From NCBI GenBank assembly GCA_030447445.1, contig JAUJOW010000001.1:453734-517733 (forward strand): DNA of 64,000 nucleotides, read 5' to 3'. This DNA comes from Acidimicrobiales bacterium. Lineage in GTDB: Bacteria > Actinomycetota > Acidimicrobiia > Acidimicrobiales > Iamiaceae. The notes under the pieces are model-generated. The model was given only the letters and a program-made list of their open reading frames with translations. It was not told the DNA's origin and searched no databases. The stretch's first letter is position 1. Every line of letters begins with the position of its first letter. Made by a program: the position numbers and the translations under genes. Positions 1 through 11,736 of the stretch are shown in pieces.

Positions 1-204
1 TGCTCTTCTTCGCCGGCGCCTTCTTGGCCGTGCTCTTCTTCGCCGGCGCCTTCTTCGCCGGCGTCGTCTTCTTCGCCGTGGTCTTCTTGGCCGTGGTCTT
101 CTTGGCCGTGCTCTTCTTCGCCGGCGCCTTCTTGGCCGTGCTCTTCTTCGCCGGCGCCTTCTTGGCCGTGGACTTCCTGGCCGATGCCTTCTTCGGTGGT
201 GCCA
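1..204. repeat. Tandem coding repeat for the AKKAPAKKS tail
   Basis: Imperfect repeats of about 12-30 bases (core CTTCTTGGCCGTG and CTTCTTCGCCGGCGCC on the plus strand) encode the lysine-rich tail of the NYN protein on the minus strand. Such tails vary in length between strains and are easily miscounted in assemblies. The array continues past the left edge. Confidence 0.85.
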
Positions 205-1294
205 TCGTGGGTGCCTCCTCGGCAGGTGGATGCTGTGTGAGCTCGTCCTCGGCAACGGCAGCCGCCGCCTCGACGGTCTCGAACCCTGGGATCGCCAGGT
301 CGATGCTCCGCCGCGGCGACTCGAACGCCTCGACCACGAAGGAGCGGGTCTCGCCCACGGTGAGCACCTCTTTGGCGCTCTTGGGGGGCGGGTTGGCCAT
401 CGACCGCAGCGGCAGGTAGCACTGCGCCGAGTCGATCACCACATAGGCGCCGTGGGAGGAGAACCGGTCGACGGTGCCCTCGACCACCGAACCGACCGGA
501 TGGGCGCTCACGAACTGGAGAAAGGTCAGCGGCTCATTGATGGGTTCGAGCTGCCTGGTCGGGCGGCGACGTCGACCGCGTCCCGCACCCTCCACTGACG
601 CGTCGTCGGTGATGGCGACGGTGCCCGAGGCAAGGGTGCCTGAGGTGAGGATGCCGGCAGCCTCGGCCACCGGCTCGTCGGTCGGCGCCACCACCTCTGC
701 GGCGGCACGGGCGGCACCGGCGACGTCGGCGGCAGGATCGACGGAGGGGCGGCGCCCTCGCCGCGGTCGCGGCTCGGCCACGCCCGCTCTCGACATCCGT
801 GACGCCGGCGCCTTGGTCGTCGCCTTCTTGGCGTTGGACCCTCGAGCGTCGCGCGTCGAGCGCCGGCTGAGCGGACCCCGGACGGGCGATCGCAGCACGA
901 ACACCCAACCCACGCCGGGGATGGGCTTGCCTCCCACCAGGCGGCCCTCGTCGAACAGCCACGTGTACTGGCCGTGGAACTCCTGGAAGGAGTCGTTGGA
1001 GAAGACCGTTGCATCAGCCTTGTTGGCGATGGACAGCACGAACGCGTCACCGCGGCCGATGGCACCAGCCGGCGGGGAGACCAGCTCCCCGGCGAGGACC
1101 GCCTCTTCGAAGGTCGGCTTCTCGCTGTCGTCGATGCGGTGCCCGAAGGTGGCATCGACCACGACGGTGACCTCGGCGGCAGGGAACTCGTCCTGGAAGG
1201 AACGCACCGCCTCGTCCAGCTGGCTGAGGCTCGGCTGCGTGCGTCCCTCCGTCGCGATGTTCGATCCGTCGACGACGACGTGCTCGTTGATCAT
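1..1294 (-). CDS. NYN/Regnase-like ribonuclease with S1-like domain and Lys/Ala-rich tail (partial, C-terminus off window)
   Basis: The open frame runs from an ATG at 1294 to the left edge without a stop, so the gene is partial. Residues about 1-140 match the Zc3h12a-like NYN (PIN-fold) ribonuclease pattern: an N-terminal VVVDGSNIA strand with an acidic residue, VVVDATFGHRI, then GRGDAFVLSIANKADATVF followed by SNDSF. These supply the acidic metal-binding residues expected of the family. A basic, Ala-rich linker follows. Residues about 253-338 look like an S1/OB RNA-binding fold (GSVVEGTVDRFSSHGAYVVI). From about 365 the protein is a histone-H1-like tail of AKKAPAKKS and AKKTT repeats. A TGA lies five codons upstream of the ATG, which fixes the start. 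It diverges from the M20 peptidase. I infer a nuclease that binds RNA or nucleoprotein; cleavage is not shown by sequence. Confidence 0.75.
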   Translation of the reverse strand, partial: MINEHVVVDGSNIATEGRTQPSLSQLDEAVRSFQDEFPAAEVTVVVDATFGHRIDDSEKPTFEEAVLAGELVSPPAGAIGRGDAFVLSIANKADATVFSNDSFQEFHGQYTWLFDEGRLVGGKPIPGVGWVFVLRSPVRGPLSRRSTRDARGSNAKKATTKAPASRMSRAGVAEPRPRRGRRPSVDPAADVAGAARAAAEVVAPTDEPVAEAAGILTSGTLASGTVAITDDASVEGAGRGRRRRPTRQLEPINEPLTFLQFVSAHPVGSVVEGTVDRFSSHGAYVVIDSAQCYLPLRSMANPPPKSAKEVLTVGETRSFVVEAFESPRRSIDLAIPGFETVEAAAAVAEDELTQHPPAEEAPTMAPPKKASARKSTAKKAPAKKSTAKKAPAKKSTAKKTTAKKTTAKKTTPAKKAPAKKSTAKKAPAKKS

Positions 1295-1363
1295 TCGGAT
1301 CGCCAGTCAAGCACCTGCCCGCACGGGGCCGAAGGATGGTGACCGGGTCGGGCCGTCACTACT

Positions 1364-2704
1364 GTGCCCGCCGTGGCCGAACTCACCGCTGATGTCACGG
1401 ACCTGCTCCAGCACCTGATCCGCAACGGGTGCGTGAACGACGGCTCGACGGGATCGGGCGGGGAGGCCCGCAGCGTCGACGTGTTGCGCGGCTACCTGGG
1501 CGGTACCGGGCTCGACGTCGAGACCTACGAACCCCAGCCCGGCCGTGAGAGCCTGATCGCCCGCATCGAGGGGACCGACCCCACTGCGCCCTCGCTCCTG
1601 CTCATGGGTCACACCGACGTCGTGCCGGCCAACCCCGACCGCTGGCGCCACGACCCCTTCGGCGGGGACCTGGTCGACGGCGAGGTGTGGGGTCGGGGCG
1701 CGGTCGACATGTTGAACCTCACCGCCTCGATGGCCGTCGCGGTACGCCGCCTGGCCGAGTGCGGCTTCCGCCCGAAGGGCACCCTCACGTACCTGGCCGT
1801 GGCCGACGAGGAGGCGCTGGGCACCTGGGGGGCCGAACACCTCGTGGCCCACGAGCTCGACGCCGTCAAGGCGGACTACGTCATCACCGAGTCCGGCGGC
1901 ATCCCCATCCCCTCTCCCGCCGGCTTGAAGCTGCCGATCATGGTCGGTGAGAAGGGCGCCTACTGGTGCAAGGTGACGGTACGGGGGACACCGGGCCACG
2001 GGTCCCAGCCGTTCAAGGCCGACAACGCGCTGGTGACCGCCGCCGAGGTCGTCCGCCGCATCGCCGCCTACGAACCCTCCACCCAGATCCACGACGTCTG
2101 GCGCCGCTTCCTGGCCGGGATGGACCTGCCCGACGAGATGATCGCCCCGCTGCTGTCGCCCGAATCCTTCGCCGGCGCGCTCGAGGGTCTGCCCCTCGGT
2201 ATGGCCCGCCAGTTCCACGCCTGCACCCACACCACGTTCTCGCCCAACATCGCCCACGGCGGATCGAAGATCAACACCATCCCCGACACCGTCGAGCTCG
2301 AGGTGGACATCCGCACCTTGCCCGGCCAGACCGCAGAGGACGTCGAGGTCCAGCTCCGTGCGGCCCTCGGCGACCTTGCCGACCGGGTGGAGTTCACCGC
2401 TGCCGCCTACGACGCGTCGTCGGCGTCGCCGATCGACACCCCGCTGTGGGACTGCCTGACACGGACCACGAAGCGGTTCTACGCCGACAGCGCCACCGTG
2501 CCCATGCTGATCGTGGGTGCCACCGACGCCCGCTTCTTCCGGCGGGTCGGCGCCACCGCCTACGGCTTCGGGCTGTTCAGCCGCAACCTCACCTTCGAGG
2601 ACTTCGCGGTGATGTTCCACGGCGACGACGAGCGGGTCGACACCGAGTCGTTGCGCCTCTCGACCGAGCTGTGGCAGGCGGTCGCCCACGACCTCCTGGG
2701 ATGA
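1364..2704 (+). CDS. M20 family metallopeptidase / dipeptidase
   Basis: A 446-residue M20/M25/M40-type di-zinc hydrolase, probably cytoplasmic, acting on a dipeptide or N-acyl amino acid. The metal motifs are in order: LLLMGHTDVVPAN near residue 75, GRGAVDMLN near 107, then ADEEALGTWGAEH with the general-base and zinc-ligand glutamates. The dimerisation domain follows (VRGTPGHGSQPF and SKINTIPDTVELEVDIRT). The length is normal for the family. The start is GTG (V-P-A-V-A-E-L). The stop lies in a short tandem duplication just before the HAD gene. The exact substrate cannot be named. Confidence 0.85.
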   Translation: MPAVAELTADVTDLLQHLIRNGCVNDGSTGSGGEARSVDVLRGYLGGTGLDVETYEPQPGRESLIARIEGTDPTAPSLLLMGHTDVVPANPDRWRHDPFGGDLVDGEVWGRGAVDMLNLTASMAVAVRRLAECGFRPKGTLTYLAVADEEALGTWGAEHLVAHELDAVKADYVITESGGIPIPSPAGLKLPIMVGEKGAYWCKVTVRGTPGHGSQPFKADNALVTAAEVVRRIAAYEPSTQIHDVWRRFLAGMDLPDEMIAPLLSPESFAGALEGLPLGMARQFHACTHTTFSPNIAHGGSKINTIPDTVELEVDIRTLPGQTAEDVEVQLRAALGDLADRVEFTAAAYDASSASPIDTPLWDCLTRTTKRFYADSATVPMLIVGATDARFFRRVGATAYGFGLFSRNLTFEDFAVMFHGDDERVDTESLRLSTELWQAVAHDLLG

Positions 2705-2724
2705 ACGCGGACCTCCTGGGATGA
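2690..2724. repeat. 20-bp tandem duplication at the M20/HAD gene junction
   Basis: The 15-mer GACCTCCTGGGATGA occurs at 2690-2704 and again at 2710-2724. The first copy carries the M20 stop codon, the second the ATG of the HAD gene. Removing one 20-bp unit would leave the two genes overlapping by ATGA. Confidence 0.8.
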
Positions 2725-3335
2725 GGGCGGCCCTGTTCGACTTCGGCGGGGTCATCCTCACCAGCCCGTTCGAGGCCTTCGCCCGCTACGAGGCCGAACG
2801 GGGCCTGCCCGACGGGTTCCTGCGCCGGCTCAACGCCACCAACCCCGACGACAACGCCTGGGCCAGGCTCGAGCGCGGCCACGTCGACCTGGACGGGTTC
2901 TGCGAGCGCTACGAGGCCGAGGCGCTGGCCGCTGGCCACGCCTTACGGGGCGCCGAGGTGCTCGAGCTCCTGCACGGGGACCTGCGCCCGGAGATGGTCG
3001 AGGCCGTCCGCCGCTGCCGCGAGCGGCTGTCCACGGCCCTGCTCACGAACAACGTCACCGGGTTCGGCGCTGGCGCCCACCCCTACGCCGATGTGCTGGC
3101 GCTCTTCGACGTCATCGTCGAGTCCTCCCAGGTCGGTGTGCGCAAGCCCGACCCCCGCTTCTACGAGCTGGCCTGTGAGCGCCTCGGCGTCGCCCCCGAG
3201 CACGCCGTATTCCTCGACGACCTCGGGATCAACCTCAAGCCGGCCCGGGCCATGGGCATGATCACCATCAAGGTCACCGACCCGGCCCAGGCCATCGCCG
3301 ACCTCGAGTCCGTCGTCGGCTTCCCCCTGTCGTAA
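2721..3335 (+). CDS. HAD-IA family hydrolase
   Basis: A 204-residue haloacid-dehalogenase-type phosphohydrolase. Motif I is LFDFGGVILT at the N-terminus (nucleophile Asp7; the +2 position is Gly rather than Asp, as in YihX/ACAD10-like members). Motif II is ALLTNN near residue 100. The conserved Lys lies in VGVRKPDPRFYE near 145, and motif IV is VFLDDLGINL near 170. A helical cap lies between motifs I and II. It follows the M20 peptidase by 16 bases and is probably co-transcribed. The physiological phosphate ester is unknown. Confidence 0.82.
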   Translation: MRAALFDFGGVILTSPFEAFARYEAERGLPDGFLRRLNATNPDDNAWARLERGHVDLDGFCERYEAEALAAGHALRGAEVLELLHGDLRPEMVEAVRRCRERLSTALLTNNVTGFGAGAHPYADVLALFDVIVESSQVGVRKPDPRFYELACERLGVAPEHAVFLDDLGINLKPARAMGMITIKVTDPAQAIADLESVVGFPLS

Positions 3336-3348
3336 CCGCCGCCGGAGC

Positions 3349-3419
3349 GTTCTGGGGCACGTTCGCCGTCCCTAGGCGGACGGCGGTTTCAAGCCGTCGT
3401 CCGATTCCTGCCCCAGAAC
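3349..3419. terminator. Convergent-gene hairpin region with nested inverted repeats
   Basis: An outer perfect inverted repeat has arms GTTCTGGGGCA (3349-3359) and TGCCCCAGAAC (3409-3419). It encloses an 8-bp stem, CGCCGTCC (3364-3371) and GGACGGCG (3378-3385), followed by GTTTC. It lies where the HAD gene (plus) and the amidohydrolase (minus) meet tail to tail and covers the amidohydrolase stop. It is likely a bidirectional terminator, part of it coding. Confidence 0.55.
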
Positions 3420-4325
3420 GGAGCGGTTGAAGATGCGGTCGGCGTTCCCTCGGAGGAACTTGGGCCAGACGTGGTCGCGGAAGCCGACGGTCGGGAGCTC
3501 GGCGAAGACGCGGTCGAGGCTGAGCCCGGCGGCGTAGTAGCCGGCGTACAGCACCTTGTCGGCACCGCGGGTGTTGGCGAAGTCGACGATGTCGCGGGGG
3601 TAGTACCGGGGCGCGAAGGCCGACGTCGAGTAGTGCAGGCCGGGCCACTTCAACAACAGCTTCACCATGAGGTCGGTCCAGGGCTCGCCGCCGTGGCGGG
3701 TCACGATGGTCAGCTCGGGGAAGAACCAGCACACCTCGTCGAGGCCCATCGGGTGCTGGGCCATCATCGGGATGCGAGGCCCGGGCACGCCGGCGTACAC
3801 GATCACCGGCAGGGCGGCCTCGACGCACTTGGCGTAGACGGGGTACATGCGCTTGTCGTCGAGCGGTACCTGCGGGTCGAGGCCGGTGCCCCAGACGTGC
3901 ACGCACCGGAGGGACTCGCCCCACTCCTCCACGCCAGCGTCGATGGCCCGGAGCGCTCCCATCCCGGCGTTCGGGTCGACGTTGAGCATGCCGAGGAAGC
4001 GGTCGGGGCGCTCACGCACGGCCCGCCGGGAGTGCTCGTTCTCGTGGATCCCGGTGAGGAAGCGGGCGATGCCGTGCGCCTCCATCTGGGCCAGGACGAC
4101 CTGCACCGGGTCGTCGACGTCGTCGAGCTCGTCCTTCGGGGCGTCCTTGAACATGTACTCCGCCGGCATCTCCATGGCCTTGGTCTCGGGGTCGTTGGCC
4201 AGCCGGCGGATCGACTCGTACTTGGCCGCCTGCCGGGCCCGGGTGTCGGGCATCGACAGGAACGTGTCGAAGACCCCGCCGGCTCTCGCCGCGTCGAACG
4301 CTGGGTTCGCGGTCGGTTCGGGCAC
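3372..4325 (-). CDS. Amidohydrolase-2 family TIM-barrel protein
   Basis: A 317-residue member of the Amidohydro_2 (ACMSD-like) superfamily, by the C-terminal GNADRIFNR ending and the TIM-barrel strands VIVYAGVPGPRIPMMA and LTIVTRHGGEPW. The N-terminal DAHxH-type metal motif typical of the family is not evident, since the protein opens FDTFLSMPDTRAR. It may bind metal atypically or catalyse a different reaction. It starts with GTG 12 bases after the kgd stop and is the last gene of the operon. Substrate unknown; actinobacterial relatives occur in aromatic and steroid catabolism. Confidence 0.65.
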   Translation of the reverse strand: MPEPTANPAFDAARAGGVFDTFLSMPDTRARQAAKYESIRRLANDPETKAMEMPAEYMFKDAPKDELDDVDDPVQVVLAQMEAHGIARFLTGIHENEHSRRAVRERPDRFLGMLNVDPNAGMGALRAIDAGVEEWGESLRCVHVWGTGLDPQVPLDDKRMYPVYAKCVEAALPVIVYAGVPGPRIPMMAQHPMGLDEVCWFFPELTIVTRHGGEPWTDLMVKLLLKWPGLHYSTSAFAPRYYPRDIVDFANTRGADKVLYAGYYAAGLSLDRVFAELPTVGFRDHVWPKFLRGNADRIFNRSVLGQESDDGLKPPSA

Positions 4326-4337
4326 GGTCCCGCCCGC

Positions 4338-8105
<3,768 letters not shown>

Positions 8106-8116
8106 CGAGGCCGATG

Positions 8117-10501
8117 CTACCGACCACCCATCGGTCCCGAGCCGAGCCGCTCGACGCTCGCCCCACCGGCCAGGGCCCGACCCTCGCCCACCTCGCGGAC
8201 CTCACCGGTGAGGGTCACCTCCCCTCGCAGCCGGATGTCGGCGCTCGAGGCACCCACCTGCACCTCGATCACCCCCGGTTCGACGATGCGCCGAAGGTCG
8301 ACCCCGGTGAAGGAGGCGAGGTCGGCGGGCAGGGAGAAGCGCACCCGGGCCGACTGCCGCGGCTCGAGCTCGACCCCCGAGAACCCGGCCAGCTCCTGCA
8401 CGGGCCGGGTGATCGACGCGACGACGTCGCGCAGGTAGACCTGCACGACCTCCCGGCCGGGCCGGTGGCCGGTGTTGGTGACGGTGCAGGCGACATCGAT
8501 GGCAGCGTCGACCGGGACGGTGCCCGTCCCCAGGTCGAGGTCGTCGTAGCCGAAGGTGGTGTAGGCCAAGCCGTGGCCGAAGGGGAACACCGGCCGGGTG
8601 CTCGACCCGGCGTAACCGGTGGCTCCGAGCGCCTTGCGCAGGTACGTGAGCGGCTGCTGCCCGGCCCCGCCGGCCCCGCCGGACGCAAAGGTCACGGGCG
8701 TCCGTCCGGTCGGCTCGACCCCCCCGAAGAGCACATCGGCCACCGCCGCTCCCCCCTCCTCGCCCGGCATCCAGGCCGCCACCACGGCGGCGGCGTGCTC
8801 GGCCACCCAGGCCAGCCCGTGGGGCCGACCGTTCACCAGCACCACCACCGTCGGGGTGCTGGTGGCGACCACGGCCCGCACGAGGTCCTCCTGCACTCCG
8901 GGCAGCGACAGGTCGTCGGTGTCGGTGCCCTCGCCGACCGTGCCCCGCCCGAAGTGGCCGGCCCGGTCGCCCACCACGACGACGGCCACCGCGGCCTCGT
9001 CGGCGGCGGCCACGGCGGCGGTGAACCCGTCCGTGGACGGGTCGGTCACGTCGCATCCCCACGCCCGCCGCACGCGGTCGGGGCCGACGATGCCGGTGAT
9101 GCCGGCGAGCACGGTAGTGACGGGTAGGCCGAGCGCTGCACCGTCCTGGTAGTGGACGTGGTTCTCGAAGCTGTAGTTGCCGAGCAGCAGGCGAGCGTCG
9201 TCGGCGTTCGGCCCGATCACGGCGACGACGTCGTCGCCGTCGGCGGCCAGGGGGAGGATCCCCCCGTCGTTGCGCAGCACCGTCACCGACCGCTCGGCCA
9301 CCCGCCGGGCCAGTGCCCGGGCCGCCGGCGGGTCGAGGTCGACGGGGTCCTCCGGAGCCGGCTCGTCGACGTAGGGGGCCTCGAACAGGCCGAGGCGCAC
9401 CTTGAGAGCCAGGATCCGCCGCAGCGACCGGTCGACCACAGCTTCGTCCAACCGCGCGTCCTCGACGGCGGCCCGCAGCGGCGCGGCGTACCCGTCGGGG
9501 TTGGGCAGCTCGACGTCGAGCCCGGCCAGCAGGGCCTGCACAGCGGCGTGGCCGGTGTCGGCGGCGGTCCCGTGCAGGCTCCACAGGAAGGCCACCGAGA
9601 AGTAGTCGGACACGACGATGCCGTCGAAGCCCCACCGGTCCCGCAGCACCTCGGTGAGCATCCATCGGCTGGCCGCCACCGGCTCACCGTCGATGTCCTG
9701 GTAGGCGTTCATGATCGACAGGGCGCCGCCCTCGCGGATGGCCCGCTCGAACGGCGGGAGGAACACGTCCTCCAGCTCTCGCCGGCCGAGGCGAGCCGGG
9801 GCCAGGTTGCGTCCTCCTTCCGAGGACGAGTAGCCGGCGAAGTGCTTGGGCGTGGCCACCACGCCGGTGGTGGGATCGTCCCCCTGGAGGCCGCGCACGT
9901 AGGCCGCGCCGATGGCCCCGACGAGGTGAGGGTCCTCGGCGATGCACTCCTCGACCCGTCCCCAGCGGGGGTCGCGCACGACGTCGAGCACCGGGGCCAG
10001 GCCCTGGTGCGCCCCGACCCGGCGCATCTGGCCGGCGATGGCGCGCCCCACCTCCTCGATGAGGGCCGGGTCCCACGTCGCCCCCCAGGCGAGGGGGGAC
10101 GGGAAGGTGGTGGCGCCGAGGGCCATGAAACCGGTGAGGCACTCCTCGTGGACGATGGCCGGTATCCCGAGGCGGGTGCCCTCCACCAGGCGGCGCTGGA
10201 GGTCGTTGACGAGCCGGATGCCGTCGGCCGGGGTGACCGGCCCGCTGCCGTAGGCCCTGGTGATCTGACCGATGCCGGCCCGGAGCTGCTCGGCGAGGTC
10301 ACGGGGGCGGCCCACCGCCTCGGCGAACATGCCCTGGTACGGGGCGACCTCGCCCCGCTCGGTGTCGAGCGTGACCCACACCCCGACGAGCTGGGCGACC
10401 TTCTCCTCCAGGGTCATCCGGCCGACGAGGTCGTCGACCCGCTCCCCCACCGGTCGCCGGGCATCCCGGTAGGGCGCGTCACCCGGCGGCGGGTGGGTCA
10501 C
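8117..10501 (-). CDS. Glycoside hydrolase family 3 beta-glucosidase-like enzyme
   Basis: A 794-residue GH3 enzyme with three parts: an N-terminal TIM barrel (RMTLEEKVAQLVGVW near residue 25), an alpha/beta sandwich (AVIGPNADDARLLLGNYS) and a C-terminal fibronectin-III-like domain (GREVVQVYLRDV). The nucleophile is Asp at about 299 in GIVVSDYFSVAFL. KHFAGY, the usual GH3 substrate-binding patch, is present. No signal peptide is seen, so a cytoplasmic enzyme is likely. The start is a GTG overlapping the upstream amidohydrolase stop (GTGA). A longer in-frame extension exists but is only the shadow of that gene. It probably releases glucose or xylose from oligosaccharides or glycosides. Confidence 0.92.
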   Translation of the reverse strand: MTHPPPGDAPYRDARRPVGERVDDLVGRMTLEEKVAQLVGVWVTLDTERGEVAPYQGMFAEAVGRPRDLAEQLRAGIGQITRAYGSGPVTPADGIRLVNDLQRRLVEGTRLGIPAIVHEECLTGFMALGATTFPSPLAWGATWDPALIEEVGRAIAGQMRRVGAHQGLAPVLDVVRDPRWGRVEECIAEDPHLVGAIGAAYVRGLQGDDPTTGVVATPKHFAGYSSSEGGRNLAPARLGRRELEDVFLPPFERAIREGGALSIMNAYQDIDGEPVAASRWMLTEVLRDRWGFDGIVVSDYFSVAFLWSLHGTAADTGHAAVQALLAGLDVELPNPDGYAAPLRAAVEDARLDEAVVDRSLRRILALKVRLGLFEAPYVDEPAPEDPVDLDPPAARALARRVAERSVTVLRNDGGILPLAADGDDVVAVIGPNADDARLLLGNYSFENHVHYQDGAALGLPVTTVLAGITGIVGPDRVRRAWGCDVTDPSTDGFTAAVAAADEAAVAVVVVGDRAGHFGRGTVGEGTDTDDLSLPGVQEDLVRAVVATSTPTVVVLVNGRPHGLAWVAEHAAAVVAAWMPGEEGGAAVADVLFGGVEPTGRTPVTFASGGAGGAGQQPLTYLRKALGATGYAGSSTRPVFPFGHGLAYTTFGYDDLDLGTGTVPVDAAIDVACTVTNTGHRPGREVVQVYLRDVVASITRPVQELAGFSGVELEPRQSARVRFSLPADLASFTGVDLRRIVEPGVIEVQVGASSADIRLRGEVTLTGEVREVGEGRALAGGASVERLGSGPMGGR

Positions 10502-11673
10502 GAGGCTCGGGCCACCGCCAGGGGGAGGGCCGAACCCATCAGGTCGACGAAGTTGTCGCAGTAGAACCGCTGGCGCACGTGCTCGTCGGCGTCGCCGAGC
10601 GAGGCCTCGAACCGCTCGATCGGTCGCCGCCCTCCTTCCACGTGGGGGTAGTCCGAGGAGAACAGGCACACGTCGGGGCCGACCTGGGCGGTGATCCACC
10701 CGACGTCCTCGGTGGGGTACGGCGTGGCCCGGATCTGGCGGCGCAGGTACTCCGACGGACGCAGCTCGAGGGCCTGCAGCCGTTCCTCGTGGCGGGCGAA
10801 GGCATCGAGGGCGGCCTCCATCTGGCGCACCCAGCTCGGGATCCAGATGGCCCCCTGCTCGATCACCCCGATGCGCAGCCCGGGGAAGCGGTCGAGGACG
10901 CCGTCGAAGATCATCGTGGCGATGGTCTGGGCCGGGGGGCCGGGGATGGCCATGTAGTCGACCGAGCGGAAGTTCTCCTCCCCGCCGTGGAAGTCGGGCG
11001 GGAGGGGCCGGCCGTTCGCGAAGTAGTCGGGGTCGAGGAGCTGACCACCGCCGCCCACGTGGAACACGACGGGGATGCCGGCCTCGGCGGCGGTGGCCCA
11101 CACCGGGTCGAGCCCGATGTGGCTCGGCGAGTGGCCGACCGGACACGCCGAGGGCACGAGCAGGGCGGCGACGCCCAGCTCGACGGCCTCGGCCGCCATC
11201 GCCGCCGAACGTTGGAAGTCGGCAAGGGGGACGTAGCCGGTGGGCAGCAGCCGAGCGTCCACGGAACAGAAGTCGACCATGCCCCGGTTGTGGGCCCGGG
11301 CGGCGCCGTAGGCCAGGTCCGGGTCGCTGCGCTCGAGGGCGGCGAACCGGCCGTTGTGGAAGGTGTTGAACAGCAGCTGGCTGGCGAAGCCCAACAGGTC
11401 GAGGGCGCGGGGCCGATCCTCGGCGATGAAGGACCCGGTGGCGGCGAAGTTCTTCCTGGCCATGATCTCGTCGGCCTCGGCGGCCCGGTAGTCGTCGCTC
11501 TCGTGGCGGGCCCGCACCCGGTCGACGTCGATGAGCCGACCCGAGCCGTCGTCGGGCTCCCGAGGCGTGAGCCGCTCACGGACGTCGGGATCGGCGTAGT
11601 CGGGCAGCCACGTGGGCCACTCCATGACGTGGGCGTCGGCGTCGTGGACGACCCGTCCCTCGTTGTACGGCAT
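10498..11673 (-). CDS. Amidohydrolase-2 family metal-dependent hydrolase
   Basis: A 391-residue Amidohydro_2 protein. It opens with VVHDADAHVMEWPTWL, the DxDxH-type metal motif. Other landmarks are PVVFHVGGGGQ (His on a central strand), LRIGVIEQGAIWIPSW and FSSDYPHVEGGRRP, which carries the C-terminal Asp/His pair. This matches actinobacterial amidohydrolases annotated near aromatic or steroid-ring catabolism genes. It is the first gene of the operon with GH3 and kgd; the GTGA overlap implies translational coupling to GH3. The reaction cannot be fixed from sequence. Confidence 0.8.
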   Translation of the reverse strand: MPYNEGRVVHDADAHVMEWPTWLPDYADPDVRERLTPREPDDGSGRLIDVDRVRARHESDDYRAAEADEIMARKNFAATGSFIAEDRPRALDLLGFASQLLFNTFHNGRFAALERSDPDLAYGAARAHNRGMVDFCSVDARLLPTGYVPLADFQRSAAMAAEAVELGVAALLVPSACPVGHSPSHIGLDPVWATAAEAGIPVVFHVGGGGQLLDPDYFANGRPLPPDFHGGEENFRSVDYMAIPGPPAQTIATMIFDGVLDRFPGLRIGVIEQGAIWIPSWVRQMEAALDAFARHEERLQALELRPSEYLRRQIRATPYPTEDVGWITAQVGPDVCLFSSDYPHVEGGRRPIERFEASLGDADEHVRQRFYCDNFVDLMGSALPLAVARAS

Positions 11674-11736
11674 GGCCCCGATTGTCGCGCGTCGGCGGGG
11701 TTCAGGAGGGCGAGCCGAGGCGAGAGTTGTGGCCCG

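Noticed and set aside
1-204. CRISPR-like repeats at the left edge
   Set aside because: Units are 12-30 bp without unique spacers and translate as a regular lysine-rich tail.
8117-11146. 1009-residue version of the GH3 protein
   Set aside because: The extra 215 residues are an Arg/Pro-rich shadow of the amidohydrolase; GTG at 10501 gives the normal GH3 start.
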